This document shows, piece by piece, positions 36,500 to 47,584 of a stretch of 64,000 nt of DNA (within the stretch, counting starts at the first letter, position 1; the number at the start of each line of letters is the position of its first letter). A program made the position numbers and the translations under genes. Origin of the DNA: Frondihabitans sp. 762G35 (GTDB lineage Bacteria > Actinomycetota > Actinomycetes > Actinomycetales > Microbacteriaceae); the NCBI RefSeq assembly GCF_002074055.1, contig NZ_CP014619.1, forward strand, positions 868,001 through 932,000. Direction: 5' to 3'. Below the pieces are notes generated by a model. It was not told the DNA's origin. It was given only the letters and a program-made list of their open reading frames with translations, and ran no database searches.

Positions 36500-36505
36500 T
36501 AGAAT
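36500..36505 (+). promoter_or_regulatory. -10 box (TAGAAT) of leaderless mnmA
   Basis: TAGAAT ends seven bases before the ATG at 36513 inside the divergent gap. Confidence 0.5.
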
Positions 36506-36512
36506 CGGGGGC

Positions 36513-37661
36513 ATGAAGGTACTGGCAGCGATGAGCGGCGGCGTCGACTCGGCCGTGGCGGCGGCGCGGGCCGTCGACGCGGGGCACGACGTCGTCGGGG
36601 TGCACCTGGCACTGAGCAGGATGCCCGGGACCCTGCGCACCGGGAGCCGCGGCTGCTGCACCATCGAGGACTCCATGGACGCCCAGCGCGCCGCCAACAT
36701 GATCGGCATCCCCTACTACGTGTGGGACTTCTCCGAGCGTTTCAAGCTCGACGTCGTCGACGACTTCGTCGCGGAGTACTCCGCCGGCCGCACTCCCAAC
36801 CCGTGCATGCGCTGCAACGAGCGGATCAAGTTCGCCGCCCTCCTCGAGAAGGCGATGGCGCTGGGCTTCGATGCGGTCGCGACCGGCCACTACGCCTCCA
36901 TCGTCACCGATGCCGACGGCAACAAGGAGCTCCACCGGGCCGCTGCCTGGGCCAAGGACCAGTCGTACGTTCTCGGCGTGCTCACGAAGGAGCAGATCGA
37001 CCACTCGATGTTCCCGCTGGGCGCGACCCCGTCGAAGGCCGAGGTGCGCGCCGAGGCGGCCGCCCGCGGTTTCACCGTGGCGCAGAAGCCCGACAGCCAC
37101 GACATCTGCTTCATCCCGGACGGCGACACTCGAGGGTGGCTGGCCGAGCGCGTGGGCGCCGAGCCGGGGGAGATCCTGGACCGGGCAGGAGCCGTCGTCG
37201 GCAGCCACGAGGGCGCGCACGCCTTCACCGTGGGGCAGCGGCGCGGCCTCAGCATCGGGACTCCCGCGGCCGACGGCAAGCCGCGGTTCGTGCTCGAGGT
37301 GCGCCCGAAAGACAACACGGTGGTCGTCGGCCCGAAGGAGGCACTCGACATCGCGGAGATCGCCGGTTCCGTCTTCTCCTGGGCGGGTCTGGCGCCCGAG
37401 GACCCGACCGTCGAGTTCGCGTGCGAGGTGCAGATCCGCGCCCACGCGGATCCCGTCGCGGCACGCGCGCGCGTGTCGGTGGTCGGCGGTAGAACAGAAC
37501 TGGTCATCACGCCGGAGACGCCCCTCAACGGGGTCGCCCCCGGTCAGACCGCGGTCGTCTACGTGGGCACGCGAGTGCTCGGGCAGTGCACCATCGACCG
37601 CACCGTCAGTTCCGTCCCGGTCCCCGCTGTACCAATTACCGCTGGCGCGGCCGTTTCGTAG
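36513..37661 (+). CDS. mnmA: tRNA-specific 2-thiouridylase
   Basis: A 382-residue enzyme that thiolates U34 of tRNAs for Lys, Glu and Gln. The ATP-binding PP-loop is [11 protein letters not shown] at the N-terminus. The catalytic cysteines are C98 (TPNPCMRCN) and C199 ([11 protein letters not shown]), and GQRRGL and [10 protein letters not shown] mark the C-terminal barrel. Length is normal with a slightly long C-terminal tail. It is followed by ligA after nine bases, and gatCAB lies further on, so the 36.5-45 kb block is largely translation and genome maintenance. Confidence 0.96.
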   Translation: MKVLAAMSGGVDSAVAAARAVDAGHDVVGVHLALSRMPGTLRTGSRGCCTIEDSMDAQRAANMIGIPYYVWDFSERFKLDVVDDFVAEYSAGRTPNPCMRCNERIKFAALLEKAMALGFDAVATGHYASIVTDADGNKELHRAAAWAKDQSYVLGVLTKEQIDHSMFPLGATPSKAEVRAEAAARGFTVAQKPDSHDICFIPDGDTRGWLAERVGAEPGEILDRAGAVVGSHEGAHAFTVGQRRGLSIGTPAADGKPRFVLEVRPKDNTVVVGPKEALDIAEIAGSVFSWAGLAPEDPTVEFACEVQIRAHADPVAARARVSVVGGRTELVITPETPLNGVAPGQTAVVYVGTRVLGQCTIDRTVSSVPVPAVPITAGAAVS

Positions 37662-39953
<2,292 letters not shown>

Positions 39954-40056
39954 GGGGGCACCCCCAATGCGGGGGTTCCCGTGTCCCCAAAAAGGGGGGC
40001 AATATCTGATGAATCCGGCTATCCCCTGGTCAGGGGTAGACACGTCTCCCTAAACT
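39954..40056 (+). promoter_or_regulatory. Structured region and promoter between ligA and DUF1023 gene
   Basis: After ligA come the hairpins ACCCCC-AATGC-GGGGGT (39960-39976) and CCCC-AAAAA-GGGG (39985-39997), which may end the ligA transcript. Then the perfect palindrome CCCCTG-GT-CAGGGG (40023-40036) precedes a TAAACT -10 (40051-40056). The palindrome covers the expected -35 and could be an operator. Confidence 0.4.
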
Positions 40057-40063
40057 CTGTGCT

Positions 40064-40107
40064 AGCGCACCGATCTCGTCTGTAGGGGTACGAGACCCAG
40101 GTGCGCT
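40064..40107 (+). other. Two-tier hairpin in the 5' leader of the DUF1023 gene
   Basis: The outer stem AGCGCACC/GGTGCGCT (40064-40071, 40100-40107) encloses an inner stem TCTCGT/ACGAGA (40074-40079, 40090-40095) around a 10-base loop. It begins where a transcript from the TAAACT box would start and ends 19 bases before the GTG start, next to the GAGGGG ribosome site. It matches no riboswitch class I know. Confidence 0.55.
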
Positions 40108-40126
40108 ACGAGGGGATCGACCCGAC

Positions 40127-41587
40127 GTGCTGTTCTTTGCCGCAGCCATCCTGTATTCCTCCGCCCACCTCTTCGGAGTGGTCGGGGCGTCGACCCTGCC
40201 CGAAACCGCCGTGGTCCACCAGGCCGCCGCGGTCTCCGACACCACCCCGCGGCTCCAGGCCCCCGACGAGGGCGCTCCCGTGTCGTCGTCCGCGCTCGAC
40301 GGCTGCGGTGCCGAGCGGGGCACGGCCACGCAGGCGACCCGGGAGGGGCGCTTCGACGCCGCGACGTGCCTGCGGGAGCTCGGCGCGGCTCCGGCCTGGC
40401 GTCTTCTGGATTTCTCCTCCTCCCTCTCGCAGGATGCGGGTCAGGACGTCGACTTCGCCACCCACCTCTCGGAGGACGGCTCCGCGTCGGCGACCCGTCA
40501 CTGGTGGGCCGGGCTGCCGGACTCGACCCGCGACTCCCTGATCGCCACGATGCCCGGCGTGGTCGGCAACCTCGAGGGCGTCCCCTACACGGTGCGCGAC
40601 GAGGCGAACCGGTCGGTCCTCTCGGAGACCCTGGCGACGATCCAGCACCGGGACGACCGCGCCAGCGCGGGCCTGACGGGGTTCGGCGACGAGACGGCGC
40701 GGCTCACGATGCTCCAGCAGGTCGACCTGGCTTTGACCCCGGGGCGCGGCGGCGACGACACGGCTCGCCAGCTGGTCTCTCTGGACACGGTGTTCCCGGG
40801 GCGCGCCGCGATCTCGGTGGGCGACCTCGACACCGCTCGGGACGTCAGCGTCATGGTCCCCGGCATGCTCTACACGGTGTCCAACCAGATCACCTACTGG
40901 ACCGATCACGCGGCGGCCCTCCACTCCGAGCAGGACTTCTGGACCAAGACGCTGGCGACCACGACGCGCAGACCGCAGTCGTCCGCCGTCGTCGCGTGGA
41001 TGGGGTATCGCACGCCCGACCTGACGAACGTCACGAGTCTGGACCTCGCCCGGCAGGGCGCCGTGCACCTCGAGGAGTCCGTCACCGGGCTCGACGCCGT
41101 CCGGGCCGTGGACCGGCCCCGGCTCACGATCCTCGCCCACTCGTACGGCAGCACGACGGCCACGATCGCCCTCTCCTCGGGACGGATGCGAGCGGACGCC
41201 TTCGTCGCGCTCGGCTCTCCCGGAAGCGTCGTGGACTCCGCCTCCGATCTCAGCGTCACCCGCGGGAACGTCTACGCGGCGGCCGCGGCGCTCGACCCCG
41301 TCGCCGGTCTCGGGTTCTTCGGCAAGGATCCGGGCGCCTCCCTCTTCGGGTCGACGCTCCTCAGCGTCGCGGCGTCGACCGATCCCTTCACCGAGCAGCA
41401 CCTCACCGGCACCTGGACGCACAACAACTACTTCGACCCGGGCAGCCGATCGATGCGGAACCTCGCCCTCATCGGGATCGGTCAGGGGGCTCTCGCGGGG
41501 GGCCGCCCGCCGCAGCCGGACGTGCCCCAGGTCGTCTCGGGCCCGTCGCTGGCCCTGGTGCGCCCTCAGGATGTCTACCGCGACTGA
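40127..41587 (+). CDS. DUF1023 alpha/beta-hydrolase, probably exported or membrane-anchored
   Basis: A 486-residue protein with an N-terminal hydrophobic segment (LFFAAAILYSSAHLFGVVGA) that could be a signal or anchor. The C-terminal half is the actinobacterial DUF1023 alpha/beta hydrolase: VMVPGMLYTVSNQ at the oxyanion side, the nucleophile in LAHSYGSTTA and a later His in GTWTHNNYF. The middle resembles the WWAGLPDSTRDSLIA motif common in these proteins. The substrate is unknown, though esterase or lipase activity is likely. The GTG start has GAGGGG 11 bases upstream, beneath a strong leader hairpin, so expression may be controlled at translation. Confidence 0.82.
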   Translation: MLFFAAAILYSSAHLFGVVGASTLPETAVVHQAAAVSDTTPRLQAPDEGAPVSSSALDGCGAERGTATQATREGRFDAATCLRELGAAPAWRLLDFSSSLSQDAGQDVDFATHLSEDGSASATRHWWAGLPDSTRDSLIATMPGVVGNLEGVPYTVRDEANRSVLSETLATIQHRDDRASAGLTGFGDETARLTMLQQVDLALTPGRGGDDTARQLVSLDTVFPGRAAISVGDLDTARDVSVMVPGMLYTVSNQITYWTDHAAALHSEQDFWTKTLATTTRRPQSSAVVAWMGYRTPDLTNVTSLDLARQGAVHLEESVTGLDAVRAVDRPRLTILAHSYGSTTATIALSSGRMRADAFVALGSPGSVVDSASDLSVTRGNVYAAAAALDPVAGLGFFGKDPGASLFGSTLLSVAASTDPFTEQHLTGTWTHNNYFDPGSRSMRNLALIGIGQGALAGGRPPQPDVPQVVSGPSLALVRPQDVYRD

Positions 41588-41592
41588 CCGAA

Positions 41593-41598
41593 TAGACT
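41593..41598 (+). promoter_or_regulatory. Candidate -10 box (TAGACT) of gatCAB operon
   Basis: TAGACT stands 37 bases before gatC, just after the DUF1023 stop. A leader of about 30 bases would result. Confidence 0.4.
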
Positions 41599-41635
41599 CG
41601 TCAGGATCCCCCGACAGACCATCCGACGGAGTCGC

Positions 41636-41935
41636 ATGTCAGAAATCACGCGTGAGCAGGTGGAGCACCTCGCCGGTCTCGCCCGCATCGCCCTCACCCC
41701 CGACGAGATCGACAAGCTGACGGGCGAGCTCGGCCACATCGTCGACAGCATCGCGAAGGTCTCCGAGGTCGCCGGCGAGGACGTCCCCGCGACGAGCCAC
41801 CCGATCCCGCTCACGAACGTCTTCCGCGACGACGTCGTGGGGGAGACCCTCACGCAGGAGCAGGCGCTCCGCGGAGCTCCCGAGCACGACGGCAGCCGTT
41901 TCAAAGTCAGCGCCATCCTGGGAGAAGAGCAGTGA
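41636..41935 (+). CDS. gatC: Glutamyl-tRNA(Gln)/aspartyl-tRNA(Asn) amidotransferase subunit C
   Basis: A 99-residue GatC that stabilises the GatCAB complex. The conserved N-terminus [21 protein letters not shown], the central [15 protein letters not shown] and the C-terminal FKVSAIL are all present. Length is normal. Its stop overlaps gatA's GTG by four bases. GatCAB converts Glu-tRNA(Gln) to Gln-tRNA(Gln) in organisms without a glutaminyl-tRNA synthetase, as in most actinobacteria. Confidence 0.96.
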   Translation: MSEITREQVEHLAGLARIALTPDEIDKLTGELGHIVDSIAKVSEVAGEDVPATSHPIPLTNVFRDDVVGETLTQEQALRGAPEHDGSRFKVSAILGEEQ

Positions 41936-43476
41936 CCGACGACCTGACCCGCCTCTCCGCCGCCGACCTCGCCGGTCGCCTGGCCGACCGCAGCGTCTCG
42001 GCCGTCGAGGCCACGACCGCCCATCTCGACCGGATCGCCGCCGTCGACGGCGACGTCCACGCTTTCCTGCACGTGAGCGCCGACGCGCTCGCGACCGCGG
42101 AGCGCATCGACCGCCGCCGCGCGGAGGGCGAGGAGCTCGGCCCCCTGGCCGGCGTCCCGATCGCCATCAAAGACGTCCTCTGCACGATCGACATGCCGTC
42201 GACCTCCGGGTCGCGCATCCTCGAGGGCTGGATCCCGCCCTACGACGCCACCGTGGTGAAGAAGCTCCGCGCCGCCGATCTGGTGCCGCTCGGCAAGACC
42301 AACATGGACGAGTTCGCCATGGGCTCCTCGACCGAGTTCTCGGCCTACGGGCCGACGCACAACCCCTGGAACCTCGACCGCATCCCCGGCGGCTCGGGCG
42401 GTGGCTCCGCGGCGGCCGTGGCGGCCTTCGAAGCGCCCCTGGCCCTCGGCAGCGATACCGGCGGCTCGATCCGTCAGCCCGGCGCCGTCACGGGCACGGT
42501 CGGCGTGAAGCCCACCTACGGCTCCGTCAGCCGCTACGGGGCGATCGCCCTCGCCTCCTCGCTCGACCAGGTCGGTCCGGTCACGCGGACGGTCCTCGAC
42601 GCGGGCCTCCTGCACGACGTCATCAAGGGCCACGACAAGCGCGACTCCACCTCGCTGACCGACGAGTGGCCGTCGTTCGCCGAGTCGGCGCGCGCCGGTT
42701 TCGCCCCCGACGCCCTCCGCGGCGTGAAGGTCGGCGTCGTCAAGGAGCTCAACGGCGACGGCTTCCAGCAGGGCGTGAAGACGCGGTTCGCCGAGGCGAT
42801 CGCGCTCCTGGCCTCCGCGGGAGCCGAGATCGTCGAGGTCTCCGCACCCAGCTTCGAGTACGCCATCAGCGCGTACTACCTCATCCTGCCCGCCGAGGCC
42901 TCGTCCAACCTCGCCAAGTTCGACTCGGTCCGCTTCGGCCTGCGGGTGAACCCCGAGGGCGGCGGCACGGTCGAGGACGTCATGGCGGCGACCCGGGAGG
43001 CCGGGTTCGGCCCCGAGGTCAAGCGGCGCATCATCCTGGGCACCTACGCCCTCAGCGCCGGGTACTACGACGCCTACTACGGCAGTGCGCAGAAGGTCCG
43101 CACGCTGGTCCAGCGCGACTTCGCCCGGATGTTCGCCGAGGTCGACGTGCTGATCTCGCCGTCCGCGCCGACCACGGCGTTCCCCATCGGCGAGAAGATC
43201 GACGACCCGCTGGCGATGTACCTCAACGACCTCACCACGATCCCGGCGAACCTCGCCGGGATCCCGGGGATCTCGCTGCCGATGGGGCTCGCCGAGGAGG
43301 ACGGCCTCCCCACGGGCATCCAGCTCATGGCGCCCGCCCGCGAGGACGCCCGCCTCTACACCTACGGCGCCGCGCTGGAGAGCCTCTTCGAGAGCACGTG
43401 GGGCCACACCCTCATCTCGCGGGCCCCCGAGCTCGCGTTCACCGAACAGTCCGCCGCAACCGAGGGAGTCGTCTGA
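41932..43476 (+). CDS. gatA: Glutamyl-tRNA(Gln) amidotransferase subunit A
   Basis: A 514-residue amidase-signature protein that releases ammonia from glutamine for GatB. The Ser-cisSer-Lys triad is visible: Lys in IAIKDVL, the first Ser in [10 protein letters not shown] and the nucleophilic Ser in DTGGSIRQP. The QVGPVTRTV and [16 protein letters not shown] stretches are typical of GatA. Length is normal. The GTG start overlaps gatC (GTGA) and the stop overlaps gatB (TGATG), so subunit ratios are set by coupling. Confidence 0.97.
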   Translation: MTDDLTRLSAADLAGRLADRSVSAVEATTAHLDRIAAVDGDVHAFLHVSADALATAERIDRRRAEGEELGPLAGVPIAIKDVLCTIDMPSTSGSRILEGWIPPYDATVVKKLRAADLVPLGKTNMDEFAMGSSTEFSAYGPTHNPWNLDRIPGGSGGGSAAAVAAFEAPLALGSDTGGSIRQPGAVTGTVGVKPTYGSVSRYGAIALASSLDQVGPVTRTVLDAGLLHDVIKGHDKRDSTSLTDEWPSFAESARAGFAPDALRGVKVGVVKELNGDGFQQGVKTRFAEAIALLASAGAEIVEVSAPSFEYAISAYYLILPAEASSNLAKFDSVRFGLRVNPEGGGTVEDVMAATREAGFGPEVKRRIILGTYALSAGYYDAYYGSAQKVRTLVQRDFARMFAEVDVLISPSAPTTAFPIGEKIDDPLAMYLNDLTTIPANLAGIPGISLPMGLAEEDGLPTGIQLMAPAREDARLYTYGAALESLFESTWGHTLISRAPELAFTEQSAATEGVV

Positions 43477-44984
43477 TGGCCGCCCGTCCCGAACTGATGG
43501 ACTACGACAAGGCCCTCGAGCTCTTCGAGCCCGTGCTCGGCTTCGAGGTCCACGTCGAGCTGTCGACCAAGACCAAGATGTTCTCCGACGCCCCGAACTT
43601 CTTCGGTGGCGAGCCCAACACGAACATCACCCCCGTCGACCTGGGGCTCCCCGGGTCGCTCCCGGTGGTGAACGGCCAGGCCGTGAAGTACGCCATCAGC
43701 CTCGGCCTCGCGCTCGGCTGCTCCATCGCCCCGTCGTCGCGGTTCGCCCGCAAGAACTACTTCTACCCCGACCTGGCGAAGAACTACCAGATCAGCCAGT
43801 CCGACCAGCCGATCGCCTTCGACGGCACCGTCGAGGTGGAGATGCCCGACGGCACCCTGTTCCAGGTGCCCGTCGAGCGCGCGCACATGGAGGAGGACGC
43901 CGGGAAGCTGACCCACGTGGGCGGCGCAACCGGCCGCATCCAGGGCGCCGAGTACAGCCTCGTCGACTACAACCGCGCCGGCGTGCCCCTCGTCGAGATC
44001 GTTACCCGGCCGATCTTCGGGGCCGAGCACCTCGCTCCCGAGCTCGGGGCCGCCTACGTCTCGACCATCCGCGACATCGTGCGCGGGCTCGGCATCAGCG
44101 ACGCCCGGATGGAGCGGGGCAACCTCCGCTGCGACGCCAACATCTCGCTGCGACCCCGCGGCCAGGAGAAGCTGGGCACGCGCACCGAGACGAAGAACGT
44201 CAACTCGTTCCGCTCGGTCGAGCGCGCCATCCGCTACGAGATCCAGCGGCAGGCCGCCATCCTGGCCAAGGGCGGCACCATCACGCAGGAGACCCGGCAC
44301 TGGCACGAAGACACGGGCCGGACCTCGGCCGGTCGCCCGAAGAGCGACGCCGACGACTACCGCTACTTCCCGGAGCCCGACCTCCTGCCGGTCGAGCCCT
44401 CCGCCGAGCTGATCGAGGAGCTCCGCGCCGCGCTCCCCGAGTCGCCCGCGGTCCTGCGCCGCCGTCTCAAGGCCGAGTGGGGCTTCACCGACCTCGAGTT
44501 CCAGGACGTCGTCAACTCCGGTCTCGTCACCGAGATCGTCGAGACCACGAAGGCCGGAGCCTCGGCGCAGTCGGCCCGCAAGTGGTGGACCGGCGAGATC
44601 GCCCGGCTCGCGAACGCCGCCGGCCCCGACGTCGAAGCGTCGTCCCTCGTGTCGCCGCAGCACGTCTCCGAGCTCATCGCCCTCGTGGAGGGCGGCGAAC
44701 TGACCGACCGTCTCGCGCGCCAGGTGCTCGAGGGCGTCATCGCGGGCGAGGGCTCACCGGTCGAGGTCGTCGAGAAGCGCGGTCTCAAGGTCGTCTCCGA
44801 CGACGGTGCGCTCATCGCGGCGATCGACGCGGCGCTCGCCCAGCAGCCCGACGTGCTCGAGAAGATCCGCGACGGCAAGGTGCAGGCCGCCGGGGCCGTC
44901 ATCGGCGCCGTCATGAAGGCCATGAAGGGCCAGGCCGACGCCGCGCGCGTCCGCGAGCTGGTCCTCGAGAGAGCGCAGGCCTGA
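43476..44984 (+). CDS. gatB: Aspartyl/glutamyl-tRNA amidotransferase subunit B
   Basis: A 502-residue GatB that phosphorylates and amidates the mischarged tRNA. Conserved parts are [34 protein letters not shown], the ALDVLV-equivalent [33 protein letters not shown] and the EPDLLPVE cap. The C-terminal YqeY-like tail is present. ATG 43476 overlaps the gatA stop by one base. Length is normal. Confidence 0.97.
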   Translation: MAARPELMDYDKALELFEPVLGFEVHVELSTKTKMFSDAPNFFGGEPNTNITPVDLGLPGSLPVVNGQAVKYAISLGLALGCSIAPSSRFARKNYFYPDLAKNYQISQSDQPIAFDGTVEVEMPDGTLFQVPVERAHMEEDAGKLTHVGGATGRIQGAEYSLVDYNRAGVPLVEIVTRPIFGAEHLAPELGAAYVSTIRDIVRGLGISDARMERGNLRCDANISLRPRGQEKLGTRTETKNVNSFRSVERAIRYEIQRQAAILAKGGTITQETRHWHEDTGRTSAGRPKSDADDYRYFPEPDLLPVEPSAELIEELRAALPESPAVLRRRLKAEWGFTDLEFQDVVNSGLVTEIVETTKAGASAQSARKWWTGEIARLANAAGPDVEASSLVSPQHVSELIALVEGGELTDRLARQVLEGVIAGEGSPVEVVEKRGLKVVSDDGALIAAIDAALAQQPDVLEKIRDGKVQAAGAVIGAVMKAMKGQADAARVRELVLERAQA

Positions 44985-44994
44985 CCTGGCCGCC

Positions 44995-45531
44995 GTGAAG
45001 CGAGGCGCCACCTGGTGGCTCTCGCCGCTCCGACCGGTCGCGATCGGTGTCATCGCGTTCGCGGTGGCGCTGATCGTCGCCTCCCGGCTCCTGCCCGCGC
45101 ACACGGTCGTCATCTGGGACTCCGCGGGGAAGCGCGCGCTCGACGCCTCGAGCGACGACTTCACGGTCGGCGTCCTCGTCGCCGGCTTCATCGTGCTCGC
45201 CGTCTGGCTCGTGGCCGGTCTGGTGCTGACGCTCGTTCCCGCGCGGCACGTTCTCGTGCCGCACGCGGCCCACTGGAAGAGCGCGGGGAACGTCCCCGAG
45301 ATGAGGCATCGCTTCGCGACCTACCTCGGGCGGGCCATCGGGGCGACCTACGGCTTCATCGCCGTCGAGGTGCTCGTCGCGGTCGTGTCGCAGAGCACCT
45401 CGGCGCTCCAGACCTGGTGGCCGCCCGTGGTGGTCTCGATCCTGTTCATCGTCATCCTGCTGATCTTCGCCGTCTGGGTGTTCTCCGACGGGTTCCGGCC
45501 GCCGCGGCAGGCGTCCGCGCGGAGGTCCTGA
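44995..45531 (+). CDS. Four-helix membrane protein of unknown function
   Basis: I do not recognise a family with certainty. The 178-residue protein has four hydrophobic segments (PVAIGVIAFAVALIVASRLL; VGVLVAGFIVLAVWLVAGLV; YGFIAVEVLVAVVS; VVVSILFIVILLIFAVWVF) and a basic C-terminus. It starts with GTG ten bases after gatB and ends one base before the DUF3097 gene, so it is likely part of the gatCAB transcript. The LLPAHTVVIWDSAGK stretch faintly recalls DUF1648 proteins. Confidence 0.65.
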   Translation: MKRGATWWLSPLRPVAIGVIAFAVALIVASRLLPAHTVVIWDSAGKRALDASSDDFTVGVLVAGFIVLAVWLVAGLVLTLVPARHVLVPHAAHWKSAGNVPEMRHRFATYLGRAIGATYGFIAVEVLVAVVSQSTSALQTWWPPVVVSILFIVILLIFAVWVFSDGFRPPRQASARRS

Positions 45532-45532
45532 C

Positions 45533-46387
45533 GTGTCGCAGGGCGACACGGGCGGCGGTCCCGACCGGTACGGCTCCGACGTCCTGGCGGGCGACTGGAA
45601 GAAGGCCGGTCAGCGCCGGATCCGCGTGGTCGACGCCGTGAGAGACCTGGTCGTCGAGGAGGCCTCGTCGGGGTTCACCGGCGCCATCGTGCGGATCGCG
45701 TCGTCGACCGTCGAGCTCGTCGACTGGAAGGACCGCGTCCGCGCCTTCCCCCTGACGGCCCTGTTCCGGATCGACGGCGAGCCCGTCCACCTGCAGGTCC
45801 CGCGGGCGACCTCCGAGGGGCGGCTCCGCTCGGCGTCGGGCTCCTTCGCCGTGCAGGACGCCCGGGCCAGGACGGCCCTCGCCAGCCGGATCTTCGTCGA
45901 GGGCCGCCACGACGCCGAGCTCGTCGAGAAGGTCTGGGGTCACGACCTCCGGATCGAGGGCGTCGCCGTCGAGTACCTCGAGGGCGTCGACCACCTGGCC
46001 GACGTCCTCGCCGCGTTCCGCCCCGGGCCGAAACGCCGGGTCGGGGTGCTCGTCGATCACCTCGTCCCGGGGTCGAAGGAGAGCCGGATCGCCGAGTCCG
46101 TCGCCCGGGGCCCGCACGGGTCGAGCGTCCTCGTGGTCGGCCACCCCTACGTCGATGTCTGGCAGTCCGTGAAGCCGGGGCGCCTCGGCCTCGACGAGTG
46201 GCCGGTCGTCCCGCGGTCCGTCGAGTGGAAGCACGGCATCTGCGAGGCTCTCGGCTGGCCGCACGACGACCAGGAGGACATCGCGCGCGCCTGGCAGCGG
46301 ATCCTCGGCCGGGTGCGCACGTTCGCCGACCTGGAGCCGTCTCTCCTCGGACGGGTCGAGCAGCTCATCGACTTCGTCACCGAGTAG
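45533..46387 (+). CDS. DUF3097 protein, possibly TOPRIM-like
   Basis: A 284-residue protein of the actinobacterial DUF3097 family with no known role. The first 90 residues form a small beta domain (GFTGAIVRIASSTVELVDWK). Then RIFVEGRHDAELVEKVWG (E123, D127) and VGVLVDHLVPGSKE (D175) resemble the Glu and first Asp motifs of a TOPRIM fold, although the second Asp of DxD is not conserved. The C-terminal part (EWKHGICEALGWPHDDQEDI) is also family-typical. GTG 45533 lies one base after the membrane protein stop. It overlaps the convergent SGNH hydrolase by 11 bp. Confidence 0.85.
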   Translation: MSQGDTGGGPDRYGSDVLAGDWKKAGQRRIRVVDAVRDLVVEEASSGFTGAIVRIASSTVELVDWKDRVRAFPLTALFRIDGEPVHLQVPRATSEGRLRSASGSFAVQDARARTALASRIFVEGRHDAELVEKVWGHDLRIEGVAVEYLEGVDHLADVLAAFRPGPKRRVGVLVDHLVPGSKESRIAESVARGPHGSSVLVVGHPYVDVWQSVKPGRLGLDEWPVVPRSVEWKHGICEALGWPHDDQEDIARAWQRILGRVRTFADLEPSLLGRVEQLIDFVTE

Positions 46388-47537
46388 CGTCCGGGGCGTC
46401 GTCCGGGGAGTCTCCGCGACGTCGGCGTCGCCGGGCCACCAGCAGGGCGGTGGCGGCTACCAACGCGGCGCCGAGGAGGGCGAGCCCGATCGGGAGCCAC
46501 GGCACCCGGACGACGATCATCTCGACGCGAGGCCCGGCCGACGACGTCGGAGCGGTGGCCCGCTCGACCGCCGCCACCGTCCTGTCGGCCAGGAACGCGG
46601 CTCCTGCCGCCGTGGGGTGGAGGGAGCGAGGGTCGAGCGAGATCGAGGTGAGCCGGCTGGTGGCAGTGAGGGTGATCCCGGCGACGTAGGCGTCGGACCC
46701 GGCGCAGGCCGAGTGAGCCGACCCGGCAGCGAGGTTCGAGACGTAGGTGAAGCCGGCGCGGTCGCTCGCCGTCCTCGTGACCGCGTCGAGCGTCTCCTGC
46801 AGCCCCGCCAGATAGCGGACGTCGACGTCGGTGAAGGGGAAGCCGTTCGTCGGGAAGGTGCCGGAGACGCTCTCCGGGGTGACGACGGGGCGGAAGCAGC
46901 CGCCGGAGGGCGTGTCGGCCGGAGCGGGGAAGATCGCCGGGTAGCCGACGACGACGACCAGCGCGTTCGGCGCCTTCGACCGGATGGCGGCGAAGGCCTC
47001 GCGGAGCCCGGTCGCCGCCGTCGTCGCGACCGCGTCGCGGAGTCGATCGGAGCCACCCGAGACGAGCGTGCTGCGGCAGTTCTGCGCGGCGTCGCCGGAG
47101 AGCACGGGCCCCGTCCGCGAGAGGGCGATGCAGCCGGAGGCGGCACCGAGGAGATCGGCGTCGTTGCCGCCGATCGAGACCGTGACGAGGCGGGTGGCGG
47201 CGGAGAGCGCGTCGACCTGCGGCGGGGCGCCGTTCTGTCGACGATCGATCAGGTCGCGGGTCGTCGCGCCGGAGCAGGTGACGTCCGTCAGCCGAGCCCC
47301 CAGCGCCCGCGCGACGCGGTGCGGGTAGTCCGACGCGGTCTGTGCGCACGCCGGGACGGGCTCGCCCGTGGGATCGGACAGGCCGAGCCCGGCGGCGTAC
47401 GAGTCGCCGAGGGCGACGTAGGACTGCCCGGAGGGCGCTGTCGCCGCACCGGCCGCGTCCGTCGCGCCGGGTCCGAGCGCGGTGATCGCCAGGATGGACG
47501 CCGCGACGAGGGCGGCGCTGCGGAGCGATCTCGACAT
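46377..47537 (-). CDS. Secreted, C-terminally membrane-anchored SGNH/GDSL hydrolase
   Basis: A 386-residue exported esterase/lipase. A signal peptide (SLRSAALVAASILAITALGP, cleavage probably after an Ala near 30) is followed by the SGNH blocks: Ser in YVALGDSYAAG, Gly in CSGATTRDL, Asn in SIGGNDADLLG and the Asp-His pair in SLDPRSLHPTAAG. Six or more cysteines (for example VPACAQT, GCIALS, QNCRST, GCFRPV, HSACAG) suggest disulfides outside the cell. A C-terminal helix (IGLALLGAALVAATALLVA) with a basic tail anchors it to the membrane. ATG 47537 has a TAGCCT six bases upstream, so the mRNA is probably leaderless. Confidence 0.9.
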   Translation of the reverse strand: MSRSLRSAALVAASILAITALGPGATDAAGAATAPSGQSYVALGDSYAAGLGLSDPTGEPVPACAQTASDYPHRVARALGARLTDVTCSGATTRDLIDRRQNGAPPQVDALSAATRLVTVSIGGNDADLLGAASGCIALSRTGPVLSGDAAQNCRSTLVSGGSDRLRDAVATTAATGLREAFAAIRSKAPNALVVVVGYPAIFPAPADTPSGGCFRPVVTPESVSGTFPTNGFPFTDVDVRYLAGLQETLDAVTRTASDRAGFTYVSNLAAGSAHSACAGSDAYVAGITLTATSRLTSISLDPRSLHPTAAGAAFLADRTVAAVERATAPTSSAGPRVEMIVVRVPWLPIGLALLGAALVAATALLVARRRRRRGDSPDDAPDATR

Positions 47538-47543
47538 CCGGCC

Positions 47544-47549
47544 AGGCTA
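47544..47549 (-). promoter_or_regulatory. -10 box (TAGCCT) of leaderless SGNH hydrolase gene
   Basis: TAGCCT on the minus strand ends six bases before the ATG at 47537. Confidence 0.45.
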
Positions 47550-47584
47550 CTCACGACGCGGCGCGAGAACGCCCGGCGGCGTTC

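Noticed and set aside
40064-40107. A known riboswitch class
   Set aside because: No conserved aptamer core of a class I know (cobalamin, SAM, TPP, FMN, ydaO) can be traced, so it is listed only as a structured leader.
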